Source: Gammaproteobacteria bacterium
Lineage (GTDB): Bacteria; Pseudomonadota; Gammaproteobacteria; Pseudomonadales; Pseudomonadaceae
Direction: 5' to 3'
Assembly (NCBI GenBank): GCA_012728415.1
Contig: JAAYFD010000022.1
Span: forward strand, 55,459 to 119,458
DNA: 64,000 nucleotides
Part shown: in pieces, positions 44,330 to 55,117 of the stretch
Layout: every line of letters starts with the position of its first letter
Numbering within the stretch: position 1 is the first letter of the stretch
Made by a program: the position numbers and the translations under genes
The notes under the pieces: model-generated
The model's database searches: none
What the model was told of the DNA's origin: nothing
Seen by the model: the letters and a program-made list of their open reading frames with translations, nothing else

Positions 44330-45484
44330 ATGGAACTGGAAAAACTGCTGCGCCTGATGGTTGAAAAGGGAGGCTCTGACCTGTTCATCACGGCAGGCGT
44401 TGCGCCGTCCATCAAGATCCACGGCAAGGTCATGCCGGTTGGCCGTACGCCGCTGTCACCCGAGGCGACCCGCGAACTGGTTCTGGGTTCGATGAACGAG
44501 CAGCAGCGCCGCGAATTTGCCGAGACCCTGGAGTGTAACTTTGCCATTAGTGCGCGTGGTATCGGCCGCTTCCGGGTCAGTGCCTTTTATCAGCGTAACC
44601 TGGTTGGCATGGTGTTGCGGCGCATTGAAACAAGAATTCCGACAGTCGACGAGCTCAGGCTGCCGGAAGTCGTTAAACAGATAGCCATGGCCAAGCGTGG
44701 TTTGGTGCTCTTTGTCGGGGCTACAGGAACGGGCAAGTCAACTTCTTTGGCAGCAATGATCGGCCATCGTAACGAGAACAGCACTGGCCATATTGTTTCG
44801 ATTGAAGACCCGGTTGAGTTCATCCATCAGCATAAGGGGTGCATTGTCACCCAGCGTGAAGTCGGTATCGATACCGAATCCTTTGAGGTGGCACTGAAAA
44901 ATACATTGCGCCAGGCACCGGACGTGATCCTGATTGGTGAAGTGCGCACGCGTGAGACCATGGATTACGCGGTCACTTTTGCCGAAACCGGGCACCTGTG
45001 CCTGGCCACCCTGCACGCCAACAATGCCAACCAGGCACTCGACCGGATTATCAACTTTTTCCCGCCTGACCGGCACCAGCAAATTTGGCTCGACCTGTCA
45101 TTGAACTTGCGTGCGATTATTGCCCAGCAGCTTATCCCGACTGTGGATGGCAAAGGTCGCCGCGCGGTGATTGAAGTGATGCTGAACACACCGCTGGTTG
45201 CCGACCTGATCCGCAAGGGAGCGGTAGAAGAAATTAAGCCACTGATGACCCGCTCTACCGATCTTGGCATGCAAACATTTGATCAGGCGTTGTATGAACT
45301 TTATCAGGAAGGTGCCATCAGTTACGAAAATGCGCTGGCTTACGCCGACTCGGCCAACGACTTGCGCCTGATGATCAAGCTGGGGCCGGAAATTAACCAA
45401 GACAAGCTGGGCAAGGCGGCACAAAACCTGTCGCTGGAAATTTCTGACGAGCCTGGCGGAATCACCAACTTCAAGCTGGAGTAA
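44330..45484 (+). CDS. pilU: PilT/PilU-type retraction ATPase PilU
   Basis: FVGATGTGKSTSLAAMIGHRN; directly downstream of pilT. Confidence 0.95.
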   Translation: MELEKLLRLMVEKGGSDLFITAGVAPSIKIHGKVMPVGRTPLSPEATRELVLGSMNEQQRREFAETLECNFAISARGIGRFRVSAFYQRNLVGMVLRRIETRIPTVDELRLPEVVKQIAMAKRGLVLFVGATGTGKSTSLAAMIGHRNENSTGHIVSIEDPVEFIHQHKGCIVTQREVGIDTESFEVALKNTLRQAPDVILIGEVRTRETMDYAVTFAETGHLCLATLHANNANQALDRIINFFPPDRHQQIWLDLSLNLRAIIAQQLIPTVDGKGRRAVIEVMLNTPLVADLIRKGAVEEIKPLMTRSTDLGMQTFDQALYELYQEGAISYENALAYADSANDLRLMIKLGPEINQDKLGKAAQNLSLEISDEPGGITNFKLE

Positions 45485-45493
45485 TGCAAGCAT

Positions 45494-46177
45494 ATGTCGA
45501 AGCAAATCAGGGTATGGGACTTGCCACTGCGCCTTTTTCATTGGCTGCTGGTGGTTGCGGTGGCTGTTGCGATTTTTAGCGGTTTGAAAGGACGCATGGG
45601 CCTGCATGAGCAAGCAGGTTTGGCTGTGGTGACGTTACTGGCCTTTCGGCTGGCCTGGCTGTTTTTGGGTTCAACCTATGCCCGCATAGGTGCGCTGCTC
45701 TGCGCCTTGCCAAAAATCCCCGATTATTTGCGTGGCCACTGGCGTAATCCCGGGCATAATCCGTTGGGTGTGCTGTCGATGGCTGCCATGTTGTTGTTGC
45801 TTGGCTGGCAAGCGGTGAGCGGGCTGTTTACCAATGATGACAGCATCTTTACTGGTCCGCTGTACCGCTTGATCAGCAAGGCCGACAGTTTGTGGTTGAC
45901 GGGGCTGCACCGGCAGACTTTTTGGTTGCTGGTTGGGCTCATAGGGCTGCATGTGGCGACTGTGCTGTTCTATTGGCTGGTAAAAAAGAACAACCTGATC
46001 AAGCCGATGGTTACTGGCAAAACCGAACAGCTGAACGAGACGTACAAGCCGGCCACCGGCGGCCGCTGGCTGGCGTTTGTTCTTTCCTGCCTGTTTGCTG
46101 CCGGTGCTTTTTATGTGGCCCAGGGCAGCTGGGTGCCCAAGCCGCCGCCACCGCCTGCTACGGCGTTGCCGTTTTAG
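45494..46177 (+). CDS. Cytochrome b561-type membrane cytochrome
   Basis: VWDLPLRLFHWLLVVAVAVA; MGLHEQAGLA; LHRQTFWLLVGLIGLHVATVLFYWLVK. Confidence 0.88.
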   Translation: MSKQIRVWDLPLRLFHWLLVVAVAVAIFSGLKGRMGLHEQAGLAVVTLLAFRLAWLFLGSTYARIGALLCALPKIPDYLRGHWRNPGHNPLGVLSMAAMLLLLGWQAVSGLFTNDDSIFTGPLYRLISKADSLWLTGLHRQTFWLLVGLIGLHVATVLFYWLVKKNNLIKPMVTGKTEQLNETYKPATGGRWLAFVLSCLFAAGAFYVAQGSWVPKPPPPPATALPF

Positions 46178-46200
46178 GTGTGGTTGTTTTGTAGTTTTCT

Positions 46201-46225
46201 GCTGTGCTGTGCTGTGCTGTGCTGT
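46201..46225. repeat. Pentanucleotide microsatellite (GCTGT)x5
   Basis: gctgtgctgtgctgtgctgtgctgt. Confidence 0.95.
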
Positions 46226-46228
46226 GGC

Positions 46229-46325
46229 GGCGGGGCGGGTGAGGCGCTCCGTTAGTCTACGCTGGTTCGGTCCGGCCAGCCGGCCCAAACCGCGAAGGCC
46301 TGACTCCGGCCTCACCCGCCCCGCC
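46229..46325. repeat. Structured intergenic repeat, copy 1
   Basis: Perfect 17-bp terminal inverted repeat GGCGGGGCGGGTGAGGC / GCCTCACCCGCCCCGCC; inner core GGTTCGGTCCGGCC..GGCCCAAACCGC shared with copies 2-4. Confidence 0.85.
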
Positions 46326-46474
46326 TGTTCAAACTCTGAGGAATCCGCAGCTGGGTTTATACCTGTCGAACGCTGAATAAGTACGCCCGCGAACTGGGGT
46401 GATCATGTGGAGTCAATGGGCTGCTGTGATGCTGAGTGTGGCGACTCGATTGTTCAGCACCTCCCTATGGTGTC

Positions 46475-46506
46475 ATTCTGCGCGAAGCGAAGCGGAGTCG
46501 CAGAAT
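46475..46506. repeat. Palindromic intergenic repeat ATTCTGCG..CGCAGAAT
   Basis: ATTCTGCG-cgaagcgaagcggagt-CGCAGAAT, perfect 8-bp arms. Confidence 0.6.
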
Positions 46507-46576
46507 CCATGGAAAAGAAAATTAAGAATGCGCTGAATGATGCTGGCAAGGCAGTAGCAATGTGTTGCGCCAGACA

Positions 46577-46611
46577 TAAAAAAGCCGGCATCCAATGGAT
46601 GCCGGCTTTTT
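46577..46611. terminator. Bidirectional terminator downstream of cytochrome c' gene
   Basis: AAAAAGCCGGCATCC-AATG-GATGCCGGCTTTTT. Confidence 0.9.
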
Positions 46612-46629
46612 GTAGCGCAAGACTGAAAA

Positions 46630-47094
46630 TCAGTCCATGCGGAACTTGTCGTGACAGCCTTTGCAGCTTTCACCAGTAGCTGCGAAAGCCTTGGCTACTG
46701 CTGCCTTGTCGCCGGTTTCAGCAGCGGCGGCCAGCTCGGTGGCGGCGGTGTGGAAAGCCATGCCGACCTCGGTGACACCTTCAATGTCAGTGAACATTTC
46801 AGGCTTGACGCGGGTTTTGGTGTTGCCCACATCTTGTTCAGTGCCGGGAATGAACAGCGCACCCATGCCTGAGTTGGCGGTGGCTGCGATGCTGTTGGCG
46901 GCAGCCTGAACCTGCTGTGCGTTCCACTCCATGTCGCCATCAATGGCCATGGCCTTGATTTTGGCCATGTTCCAGGCCATGAACTTGTAGCCAGCCTGGC
47001 GGAATTCGATGGCTTCCTCGGCGTCCATGGCAAAAGCGTTCAGGCTGGTAGCCAGAACAATGGCAGACAGGCTGCCCAGTACGGTTTTTTTCAT
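46630..47094 (-). CDS. Cytochrome c' (class II c-type)
   Basis: Signal peptide; C-terminal ESCKGCHDKFRMD; start at 47094. Confidence 0.93.
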   Translation of the reverse strand: MKKTVLGSLSAIVLATSLNAFAMDAEEAIEFRQAGYKFMAWNMAKIKAMAIDGDMEWNAQQVQAAANSIAATANSGMGALFIPGTEQDVGNTKTRVKPEMFTDIEGVTEVGMAFHTAATELAAAAETGDKAAVAKAFAATGESCKGCHDKFRMD

Positions 47095-47583
47095 ATTAGT
47101 CTCCCAGGTTGAAGTATGTTTGCTGCGGCTGACATGAAACAGTGGCAGCCGGGCATCCAGCAGACGATTTGCCAGCCTGCTTGGGCTTTTTTTGATTCGT
47201 CCAAAGCGCAAGCAGCTGTCAGCCAGTTTGCAGGCTTCCGTATGGAGTGCAGAAAGGCTGTTGGGTTCCATGCTGTAGCTGCTTCAGCTGCCGCAAATAG
47301 TGGTTATCCAGGCCTGCTGCAGGCAGGTCGCAAGCAAGATGGTTTCGTATTATATAGATGAAAGCTGCCAAGGTATATCTATAGACGGGAAATCACCGGT
47401 TGTCGGAAAAAATCTTTGCCCCTTGCGATACAGCTCAATTGAGCGTACTTTATGCGTCCTTGTCGGCATGGACTGAGTTTGCAGCCTGCCGATATTGTCT
47501 TAAGTGCGCAGGTAATTGGTACTGTCGACTGCCAGAAGCATGGCACGTCTAAGTCTGTGAACAAGATTTTTTGAATGTAAACA

Positions 47584-47604
47584 AATCGTCCATTATGAAC
47601 GATT
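47584..47604. promoter_or_regulatory. Candidate operator palindrome upstream of first polyamine-binding-protein gene
   Basis: AATCGT-C-CAT-T-ATG-A-ACGATT; 9 matched positions per half-site. Confidence 0.45.
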
Positions 47605-47745
47605 GCCCAGACGCAGCTGGCGTCTGTGCAGGATGTTACAGTCACAAAAGCTTGTTTTGGTTAAAACATTGCTTTGCCCGAAACGGGCAGATTATTGTCC
47701 GCCTCCGGTGGCGGCCCATACAGACTGAATACAGGAGCTGTGCGC

Positions 47746-48843
47746 GTGAAAAAGCGTTTTCTTTCCTTTGCTGCCATTTCACTGGCAATTACCATGACCA
47801 CTCAGGCGCAGGGCGCTGGCGAGCGCACGCTGCATGTGTATCATTGGTCAGACTACGTCGCCCCAGACACCATCAGCAACTTTGAAAAACAAAGTGGCAT
47901 CAAGGTAGTGTTTGATGTTTACGACACTAACGAAGTGCTGGAAGCCAAGCTGCTCTCCGGTCGCTCCGGCTATGACATCGTAGTGCCGTCCAACCCCTTT
48001 CTGGCCAAGCAAATCAAGGCGGGTGTGTATCAGAAGCTGGATCGCAGCCAGTTGCCGCAGTGGGATAACCTAAACAAGGATTTGCTGAAAACCCTGGAAG
48101 TCAGCGATCCGGGCAACCAGTACTCGATTCCATACATGTGGGGCTCGATTGGTATTGGTTATAACCCAGCCAAGGTCAAAGCGGCGCTGGGTGTAGAGGC
48201 GGTGGATAGCTGGGAGATGATTTTCAATCCGGAAAAAATCAGCAAGCTGGCCGAGTGTGGTGTGGCTTTGCTGGATTCTCCGACCGAGATGATTCCAGCA
48301 GCCATGCATTACCTGGGCTTGCCGCCGGAAAGCGAAGATGCAGGGCATATCAGGCAGGCTGAAGAGCTGCTGCTGAAGGTGCGTCCGTACATTACCTATT
48401 TCCATTCGTCCAAATACATCTCGGACCTGGCCAATGGCAATATCTGCGTAGCGGTTGGTTACTCCGGTGATATCTACCAGAGCAAGGCGCGTGCCGAAGA
48501 GGGTACCGGCAAGGTGAGGGTTGAGTATCAGATCCCGCAAGAGGGCGCCGGTACTTTCTTTGATATGGTGGGCATTCCGGCTGACGCGAAGAATGTCAAA
48601 GAGGCCCATGAATTCATTAATTACCTGCTGCAGCCGCAGGTGATGGCGGATCTGACCAACTATTTGCAGTTCCCCAACGCCAACAGCGCGGCAACGCCAC
48701 TGGTGGACGAGGAATATCGCAATGATCCGGGCATCTATCCGAGTGACGAGATGCTGAAAAAACTGTATGCCTTTCCGGACTTGTCAGCCAAGGGGCAGCG
48801 CGCCATGACCCGTAGCTGGACCAAGATCAAATCTGGCAAGTAG
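47746..48843 (+). CDS. spuD: Polyamine ABC transporter substrate-binding protein (PotF/SpuD-like)
   Basis: [58 protein letters not shown] start with GGAG RBS. Confidence 0.88.
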   Translation: MKKRFLSFAAISLAITMTTQAQGAGERTLHVYHWSDYVAPDTISNFEKQSGIKVVFDVYDTNEVLEAKLLSGRSGYDIVVPSNPFLAKQIKAGVYQKLDRSQLPQWDNLNKDLLKTLEVSDPGNQYSIPYMWGSIGIGYNPAKVKAALGVEAVDSWEMIFNPEKISKLAECGVALLDSPTEMIPAAMHYLGLPPESEDAGHIRQAEELLLKVRPYITYFHSSKYISDLANGNICVAVGYSGDIYQSKARAEEGTGKVRVEYQIPQEGAGTFFDMVGIPADAKNVKEAHEFINYLLQPQVMADLTNYLQFPNANSAATPLVDEEYRNDPGIYPSDEMLKKLYAFPDLSAKGQRAMTRSWTKIKSGK

Positions 48844-49194
48844 TTTTGCTCTGCGGCGGCTGGGCCGGGTGGGGCGCTGCGTCAGTCTGCGCTGGTTCGG
48901 TCCGGCAGGCCGGCCCAAACCGCTAAGGCCTGACTCCGGCCCCGTCCGGCCCGAATCTGCCTTGAGCGGGCGGGGAGGGTTTGGCCCGGCGTTACCGGGC
49001 TGCTGTCGCGGTGTGGGGTTTTGCTCTGTGGCGGCTGGGCCGGGTGGGGCGCTGCGTCCGGCTGACGCTGGTTCGGTCCGGCAGGCCGGCCCAAACCGCT
49101 AAGGCCTGACTCCGGCCCCGTCCGGCCCGAATCTGCCTTGAGCGGGCGGGGAGGGTTTGGCCCGGCGTTACCGGGCTGCTGTCGCGGTGTTGGG
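48844..49194. repeat. Tandem duplication (about 175 bp x 2) carrying structured-repeat copies 2 and 3
   Basis: 48844-49018 and 49019-49194 near identical; cores at 48862-48952 and 49037-49128. Confidence 0.93.
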
Positions 49195-49248
49195 TTGAGC
49201 GTAGCGGAAGGTTTTACCTGTAGGTACGACTCGTACAGGTTTTGGTAA

Positions 49249-50436
<1,188 letters not shown>

Positions 50437-50456
50437 TTTTTTGCTCGGCGGCGGCT

Positions 50457-50548
50457 GGGCCGGGTGGGGCGCTGCGTCAGGCTGACGCTGGTTCGGTCCG
50501 GCAAACCGGCCCAAACCGCTAAGGCCTGACTCCGGCCCCACCCGGCCC
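50457..50548. repeat. Structured intergenic repeat, copy 4
   Basis: Perfect arms GGGCCGGGTGGGGC / GCCCCACCCGGCCC; core matches copies 1-3. Confidence 0.85.
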
Positions 50549-50667
50549 AAAGTCTGCCTTGTGCGGGTGGGGAGAAGGCTCGGCAAAGCCGCCCCTTATC
50601 CCCCCAGAAAAGGGTTGCGACCCACGCAGAGCTTGCGAGGCGGACGGGGTGGCTGGATGTAAAGCCT

Positions 50668-50746
50668 ATGCGGCCATGGATGGCCGCATGGAGCCTACAG
50701 GGCAGTTTTTTGCTCCTGCAAAAACTGCATTTCCGCCATCCATGGC
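50668..50746 (+). promoter_or_regulatory. Leader upstream of potG-like gene with alternative inverted repeats
   Basis: ATGCGGCCAT-GG-ATGGCCGCAT; GCAGTTTTT..AAAAACTGC; GCCATGGATGGC (50673) vs GCCATCCATGGC (50735). Confidence 0.55.
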
Positions 50747-50862
50747 AGTCAGATGTACTTGCGGCGTCTTTACAATCCAGCTACCCCGTCCGTCTAAACA
50801 CCACACAAACCACCAACAGCAACCCGTAAAAAGCAACCCCCTCCAACATAAAGGAGACATAA

Positions 50863-52017
50863 ATGGCTATACCTTCGGGCGCATATAAAAAAGCGCTGGC
50901 CAACATGCAAAAGCCCAAAGACGTTTTGGTCGAAATCCGCAAGGTGTCGAAGAGCTTTGATGACACAGTGGCCGTGGATGAGGTCAGCATCAAGATCAAC
51001 AAGGGCGAAATTTTTGCCCTGCTCGGTGGTTCTGGCTCCGGCAAGTCCACTTTGCTGCGCATGCTGGCCGGGTTTGAAACCCCTACCGAAGGCAAAATTT
51101 ACCTCGATGGCGTGGACATCACCGACATGCCGCCCTATGAGCGGCCAATCAACATGATGTTCCAGTCCTATGCGTTGTTTCCGCACATGAGCGTGGAGCA
51201 GAACATTGCGTTTGGTCTCAAGCAGGACGGCCTGCCGAAAGAGGAAATCCGCGAGCGCGTGGATGAAATGCTGCGCCTGGTACACATGACCAAGTACGCC
51301 CGGCGCAAGCCGCACCAGCTGTCCGGCGGCCAGCGTCAGCGCGTGGCACTGGCCCGTTCGCTGGCCAAGCGGCCCAAGCTGCTGTTGCTGGACGAGCCGA
51401 TGGGTGCGCTGGACAAAAAGCTGCGCTCGCAGATGCAGCTGGAGCTGGTGGAAATCATCGAGCGTGTCGGTGTGACCTGCGTGATGGTGACCCACGACCA
51501 GGAAGAAGCCATGACCATGGCCGAGCGCATCGCCATCATGAACCAGGGCTGGATCGAGCAGGTCGGCTCGCCGGTGGATATCTACGAAACCCCGGCCAAC
51601 CGCATGGTGTGCGAGTTTATCGGTAACGTGAACCTGTTTGATGGCGAGCTGATTGTGGAAGAGCCGGACCATGCCATCATTGCCTGCCCGGACATGCCGC
51701 TGCCGATCTACATCGGCCACGGGATTGCCTCGCGCGAGGAAAACAAGCGCGTAACCTTCGCCCTGCGCCCGGAAAAACTGCTGTTGAGCAGCGAAAAGCC
51801 GGACGACCTAGAGTACGAAGACTACAACTGGAGTACCGCCATCGTGCACGATATCGCCTATCTGGGCGGTCACTCGGTGTACTACGTCGAGCTGCCGTCG
51901 GGCAAGATTGCCCAGGCCTTCATGGCCAACTCAGAGCGCAACGTCAAACGCCCAACCTGGGATGACGAGGTGTTCGTACACTGGGTCGATGACAGCGGCG
52001 TGGTGTTCCAGCAATGA
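50863..52017 (+). CDS. potG: Polyamine ABC transporter ATPase (PotG/SpuF-like)
   Basis: LLGGSGSGKSTLLRMLAGFE; LSGGQRQRVALARSLAKRPKLLLLDEPMGALDK; TOBE region. Confidence 0.95.
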   Translation: MAIPSGAYKKALANMQKPKDVLVEIRKVSKSFDDTVAVDEVSIKINKGEIFALLGGSGSGKSTLLRMLAGFETPTEGKIYLDGVDITDMPPYERPINMMFQSYALFPHMSVEQNIAFGLKQDGLPKEEIRERVDEMLRLVHMTKYARRKPHQLSGGQRQRVALARSLAKRPKLLLLDEPMGALDKKLRSQMQLELVEIIERVGVTCVMVTHDQEEAMTMAERIAIMNQGWIEQVGSPVDIYETPANRMVCEFIGNVNLFDGELIVEEPDHAIIACPDMPLPIYIGHGIASREENKRVTFALRPEKLLLSSEKPDDLEYEDYNWSTAIVHDIAYLGGHSVYYVELPSGKIAQAFMANSERNVKRPTWDDEVFVHWVDDSGVVFQQ

Positions 52018-52925
52018 AAACTTTAACCGGATTGCATTTGCGCCGCTGGCTGCCCAAGGGCCGCCATGCGCTGATTGGCGTGCCTTTTCTGTGGCTGCTG
52101 GTGTTTTTCCTGCTGCCGTTCGCCATCATCCTCAAAATCAGCTTTGCCGAGGCGGACATTGCCATTCCACCCTACACCAGTCTGGTGGAGTGGGCCGACC
52201 AGCAGCTGACGGTGCTGCTCAATCTGGGCAACTATATTCTGCTTAGCGAGGACAAGCTGTACATTGCGGCTTATCTGGGCTCGGTGAAAATCGCGCTGAT
52301 CAGCACTTTCTTGTGTTTGCTGGTCGGCTACCCGATGGCCTATGCGATTGCCCGCTCCAGCGAGCCGATGCGCCCGGTGTGGCTGCTGCTGATCATGATG
52401 CCGACCTGGACCGCGCTGCTGATCCGCGTTTACGCCTGGATGGGCATCCTCAGCAACAATGGCATTCTGAACAATTTTTTGCTCTGGACCGGGCTGATCA
52501 GCGAGCCGCTGCAGATTCTCAACACCAACATTGCGGTGTATATCGGCATTGTCTATGCCTATCTGCCGTTTATGGTGCTGCCGCTGTACGCCAACCTGGC
52601 CAAGCATGACCTGTCCCTGCTGGAGGCGGCGGCTGATCTGGGCGCACGTCGGCATACCACTTTCTGGAAGATCACCTTTCCGTTGTCCAAAGGCGGCATT
52701 ATCACCGGCTGCATGCTGGTGTTTATTCCGGTGGTGGGCGAGTTTGTCATTCCCGAGCTGCTCGGCGGCCCGGAAACCCTGATGATCGGTAAAGTGTTGT
52801 GGCAAGAGTTCTTCAACAACCGCGACTGGCCGGTAGCCTCTGCGCTGGCGGTGGTGATGTTGCTGATCCTGATTATACCGATTGTGCTGTTCAACCGCGC
52901 CCAGGCAAAAGAGCTGGAGGGGTAG
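52014..52925 (+). CDS. potH: Polyamine ABC transporter permease (PotH/SpuG-like)
   Basis: ABC permease EAA-loop LLEAAADLGARRHTTFWKITFPLSKGGI; ATGA overlap with potG. Confidence 0.94.
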   Translation: MKTLTGLHLRRWLPKGRHALIGVPFLWLLVFFLLPFAIILKISFAEADIAIPPYTSLVEWADQQLTVLLNLGNYILLSEDKLYIAAYLGSVKIALISTFLCLLVGYPMAYAIARSSEPMRPVWLLLIMMPTWTALLIRVYAWMGILSNNGILNNFLLWTGLISEPLQILNTNIAVYIGIVYAYLPFMVLPLYANLAKHDLSLLEAAADLGARRHTTFWKITFPLSKGGIITGCMLVFIPVVGEFVIPELLGGPETLMIGKVLWQEFFNNRDWPVASALAVVMLLILIIPIVLFNRAQAKELEG

Positions 52926-52928
52926 GCC

Positions 52929-53801
52929 ATGGAATTTCTGAAAAAATACAGTTTCTCCCGCTTTATGCTGGTGCTGGGTCTGCTGTTTATCTACGTGCCC
53001 ATGCTGGTGCTGGTGATCTATTCCTTCAACGCTTCGCGGCTGGTCACCGTGTGGGGTGGCTGGTCAACCAAATGGTATGCGGGCCTGCTGGACAACAAGC
53101 AGCTGATGGGTGCGGTGTTGCGCTCGCTGGAAATCGCCAGTTACACCGCCATTGCCGCCACTGCACTGGGCACGCTGGCCGCGCTGGTGCTGACCCGTAT
53201 CAAGCGCTTCCGTGGCCGCACGCTGTTTGGCGGGCTGGTCACCGCACCGCTGGTGATGCCCGAAGTCATTACCGGCCTGTCGCTGTTGCTGCTGTTCGTG
53301 GCCATGGCCCAGCTGATCGGCTGGCCGATGGAGCGTGGTGTGACCACCATCTGGATTGCCCACACCACCTTCAGTACTGCCTATGTGGCGGTGATTGTGG
53401 CGGCGCGCCTGCGTGAAGTGGACCGCTCCATGGAAGAGGCAGCAATGGATCTGGGTGCGCGGCCCTGGCAGGTGTTTTTCCTGATCACCGTGCCGATGAT
53501 TGTGCCCTCGCTGGCCGCCGGTTTCATGATGGCCTTTGCCCTGTCGCTGGACGACCTGGTACTGGCCAGCTTTGTCTCCGGGCCCGGCTCCACCACCTTG
53601 CCGATGGAAATCTTCTCTGCGGTGCGTCTGGGGGTAAAGCCTGAAATTAACGCCGTGGCCAGCCTGATCCTTCTGGTGGTGTCACTGGCGACCTTTCTGG
53701 TCTGGTTCTTTACCCGTAACAAGGAAGAAAAACGCCGCAGAACAAGCAAGCAGATTGAAGCACTGGAACGCGCCAGCGCAGCGGTGCGGCTAGGGCCCTG
53801 A
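52929..53801 (+). CDS. potI: Polyamine ABC transporter permease (PotI/SpuH-like)
   Basis: EEAAMDLGARPWQVFFLITVPMIVPSLAAGFMMAFALSLDDLVLASFVSGPGSTTLPM. Confidence 0.95.
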   Translation: MEFLKKYSFSRFMLVLGLLFIYVPMLVLVIYSFNASRLVTVWGGWSTKWYAGLLDNKQLMGAVLRSLEIASYTAIAATALGTLAALVLTRIKRFRGRTLFGGLVTAPLVMPEVITGLSLLLLFVAMAQLIGWPMERGVTTIWIAHTTFSTAYVAVIVAARLREVDRSMEEAAMDLGARPWQVFFLITVPMIVPSLAAGFMMAFALSLDDLVLASFVSGPGSTTLPMEIFSAVRLGVKPEINAVASLILLVVSLATFLVWFFTRNKEEKRRRTSKQIEALERASAAVRLGP

Positions 53802-53944
53802 GACTCTCCGGGCACTTTTAATAAACCAAGCGCTGTGCTTTTGTTTTATGTCGGCAGACTTTGTTTTTCCGTGCGCGCGGGGGCAGGGCTTGCTATGCTT
53901 GTATCCGTATTGGCATTTGTTCGCTTGAGCGGTAGGAGGAGTTT

Positions 53945-54409
53945 ATGCAAGGCAATTCCAAAGTAGTCGCCTGCCTGGTTGAGCTGCTGCGTGGCGAGCT
54001 GGCGGCGCGTGACCAGTATTTTTTGCACTCCAGGCAATATGAAGACCTGGGGCTGATGAAGCTCTACGAACGTATCAACCACGAGATGGAAGAGGAAACC
54101 CAGCACGCGGATGATATTTTGCGCCGCATCCTGTTTCTGGAAGGCAGGCCGGATATGCGTCCTGAGCCGATCGAGCCGGGCACTGATGTACCGTCCATGC
54201 TGCGCAGTGATCTGGCGGTGGAATACCGAGTGCAGAAAAACCTGGCTGACGCCATTGCCCTGTGCGAGCAGGAGCAGGATTATGTCAGCCGTGACATGCT
54301 GCTGGCCCAGCAAAAAGATACCGAAGAAGACCATCTCTACTGGCTGGAAAAGCAGCTGGGCCTGATCGAACGTATTGGTCTGCCCAATTATTTGCAGTCG
54401 CAGATGTAA
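53945..54409 (+). CDS. Bacterioferritin-type ferritin lacking the heme-ligand Met (FtnA-like)
   Basis: [51 protein letters not shown]; heme-Met position is Thr. Confidence 0.9.
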   Translation: MQGNSKVVACLVELLRGELAARDQYFLHSRQYEDLGLMKLYERINHEMEEETQHADDILRRILFLEGRPDMRPEPIEPGTDVPSMLRSDLAVEYRVQKNLADAIALCEQEQDYVSRDMLLAQQKDTEEDHLYWLEKQLGLIERIGLPNYLQSQM

Positions 54410-54443
54410 AGGCTCTGGCTGATTTTGCGGATACACACCCTGC

Positions 54444-54470
54444 AAGCCTGCGTGCAATCGCAGGCTTTTC
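54444..54470 (+). terminator. Intrinsic terminator after ferritin gene
   Basis: AGCCTGCG-tgcaat-CGCAGGCT-TTT. Confidence 0.8.
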
Positions 54471-54493
54471 TATCATTATCTTGAACCTTTGCC

Positions 54494-55036
54494 ATGCAAA
54501 ATCCGGCTCCGCAACCCCGTCATGATTTTTTCACCCGTTTGTTGCACTGGCTGATCGCCCTGTTGCTGGGGGTGACTTTTGGCCTGGGCTTGTGGCTGGC
54601 CAGTTTGGGACTGTTTGACAGCCGGCAGGCCGGTGTTGGCCTGTGGCATAAAAGCCTGGGTGCGCTGGTGGCTGTGCTGATGCTGCTGCGTTTGCTGTGG
54701 CGCTGGCGACTGTCGGCCTTGCCGGCCATCGGCAGCCGGCTGGAGCAGCGTCTGGCCCAGCTGGTGCAGGGGCTGATGTACGTGCTGGTGTTTGTTGCCG
54801 GAGTCTCTGGCTACTTGTTGGCCACCGGCTCGGGCCGCGCGCTGGAGTGGTTTGGCGTACTGCATGTGCCTTCTTTGTTCGCATTGGGCTCCGGCATGCT
54901 GGATCAGGTTAAACAGGTGCACGAGGCTGCCGCATGGCTGCTGGTGGCACTGACCGTGCTGCATGTGCTGGCTGTATTCAAGCACCAGCTGCTGGACGGT
55001 GATCCGGTGCTCAGGCGCATGCTGGGAAAGAAATGA
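54494..55036 (+). CDS. Cytochrome b561
   Basis: DFFTRLLHWLIALLLGVTFGLGLWLA; GLWHKSLGALVAVLMLLRLLWR; VHEAAAWLLVALTVLHVLAVFKHQ. Confidence 0.9.
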   Translation: MQNPAPQPRHDFFTRLLHWLIALLLGVTFGLGLWLASLGLFDSRQAGVGLWHKSLGALVAVLMLLRLLWRWRLSALPAIGSRLEQRLAQLVQGLMYVLVFVAGVSGYLLATGSGRALEWFGVLHVPSLFALGSGMLDQVKQVHEAAAWLLVALTVLHVLAVFKHQLLDGDPVLRRMLGKK

Positions 55037-55117
55037 CAAGGCGGTGATCCGCTACAGACCCGGGTTTGTCCGGATAAAGCCAGGCCGGGCATGTCCCGTT
55101 GATGGTTGCCAATCCGT

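Noticed and set aside
46407-46679. 90-aa ORF over repeat region
   Set aside because: Spans the palindromic repeat and a terminator; no homology-like features.
53945-54409. Bacterioferritin lacking heme Met as novel
   Set aside because: Same feature is known for P. aeruginosa FtnA (heme-free bacterioferritin-like ferritin).
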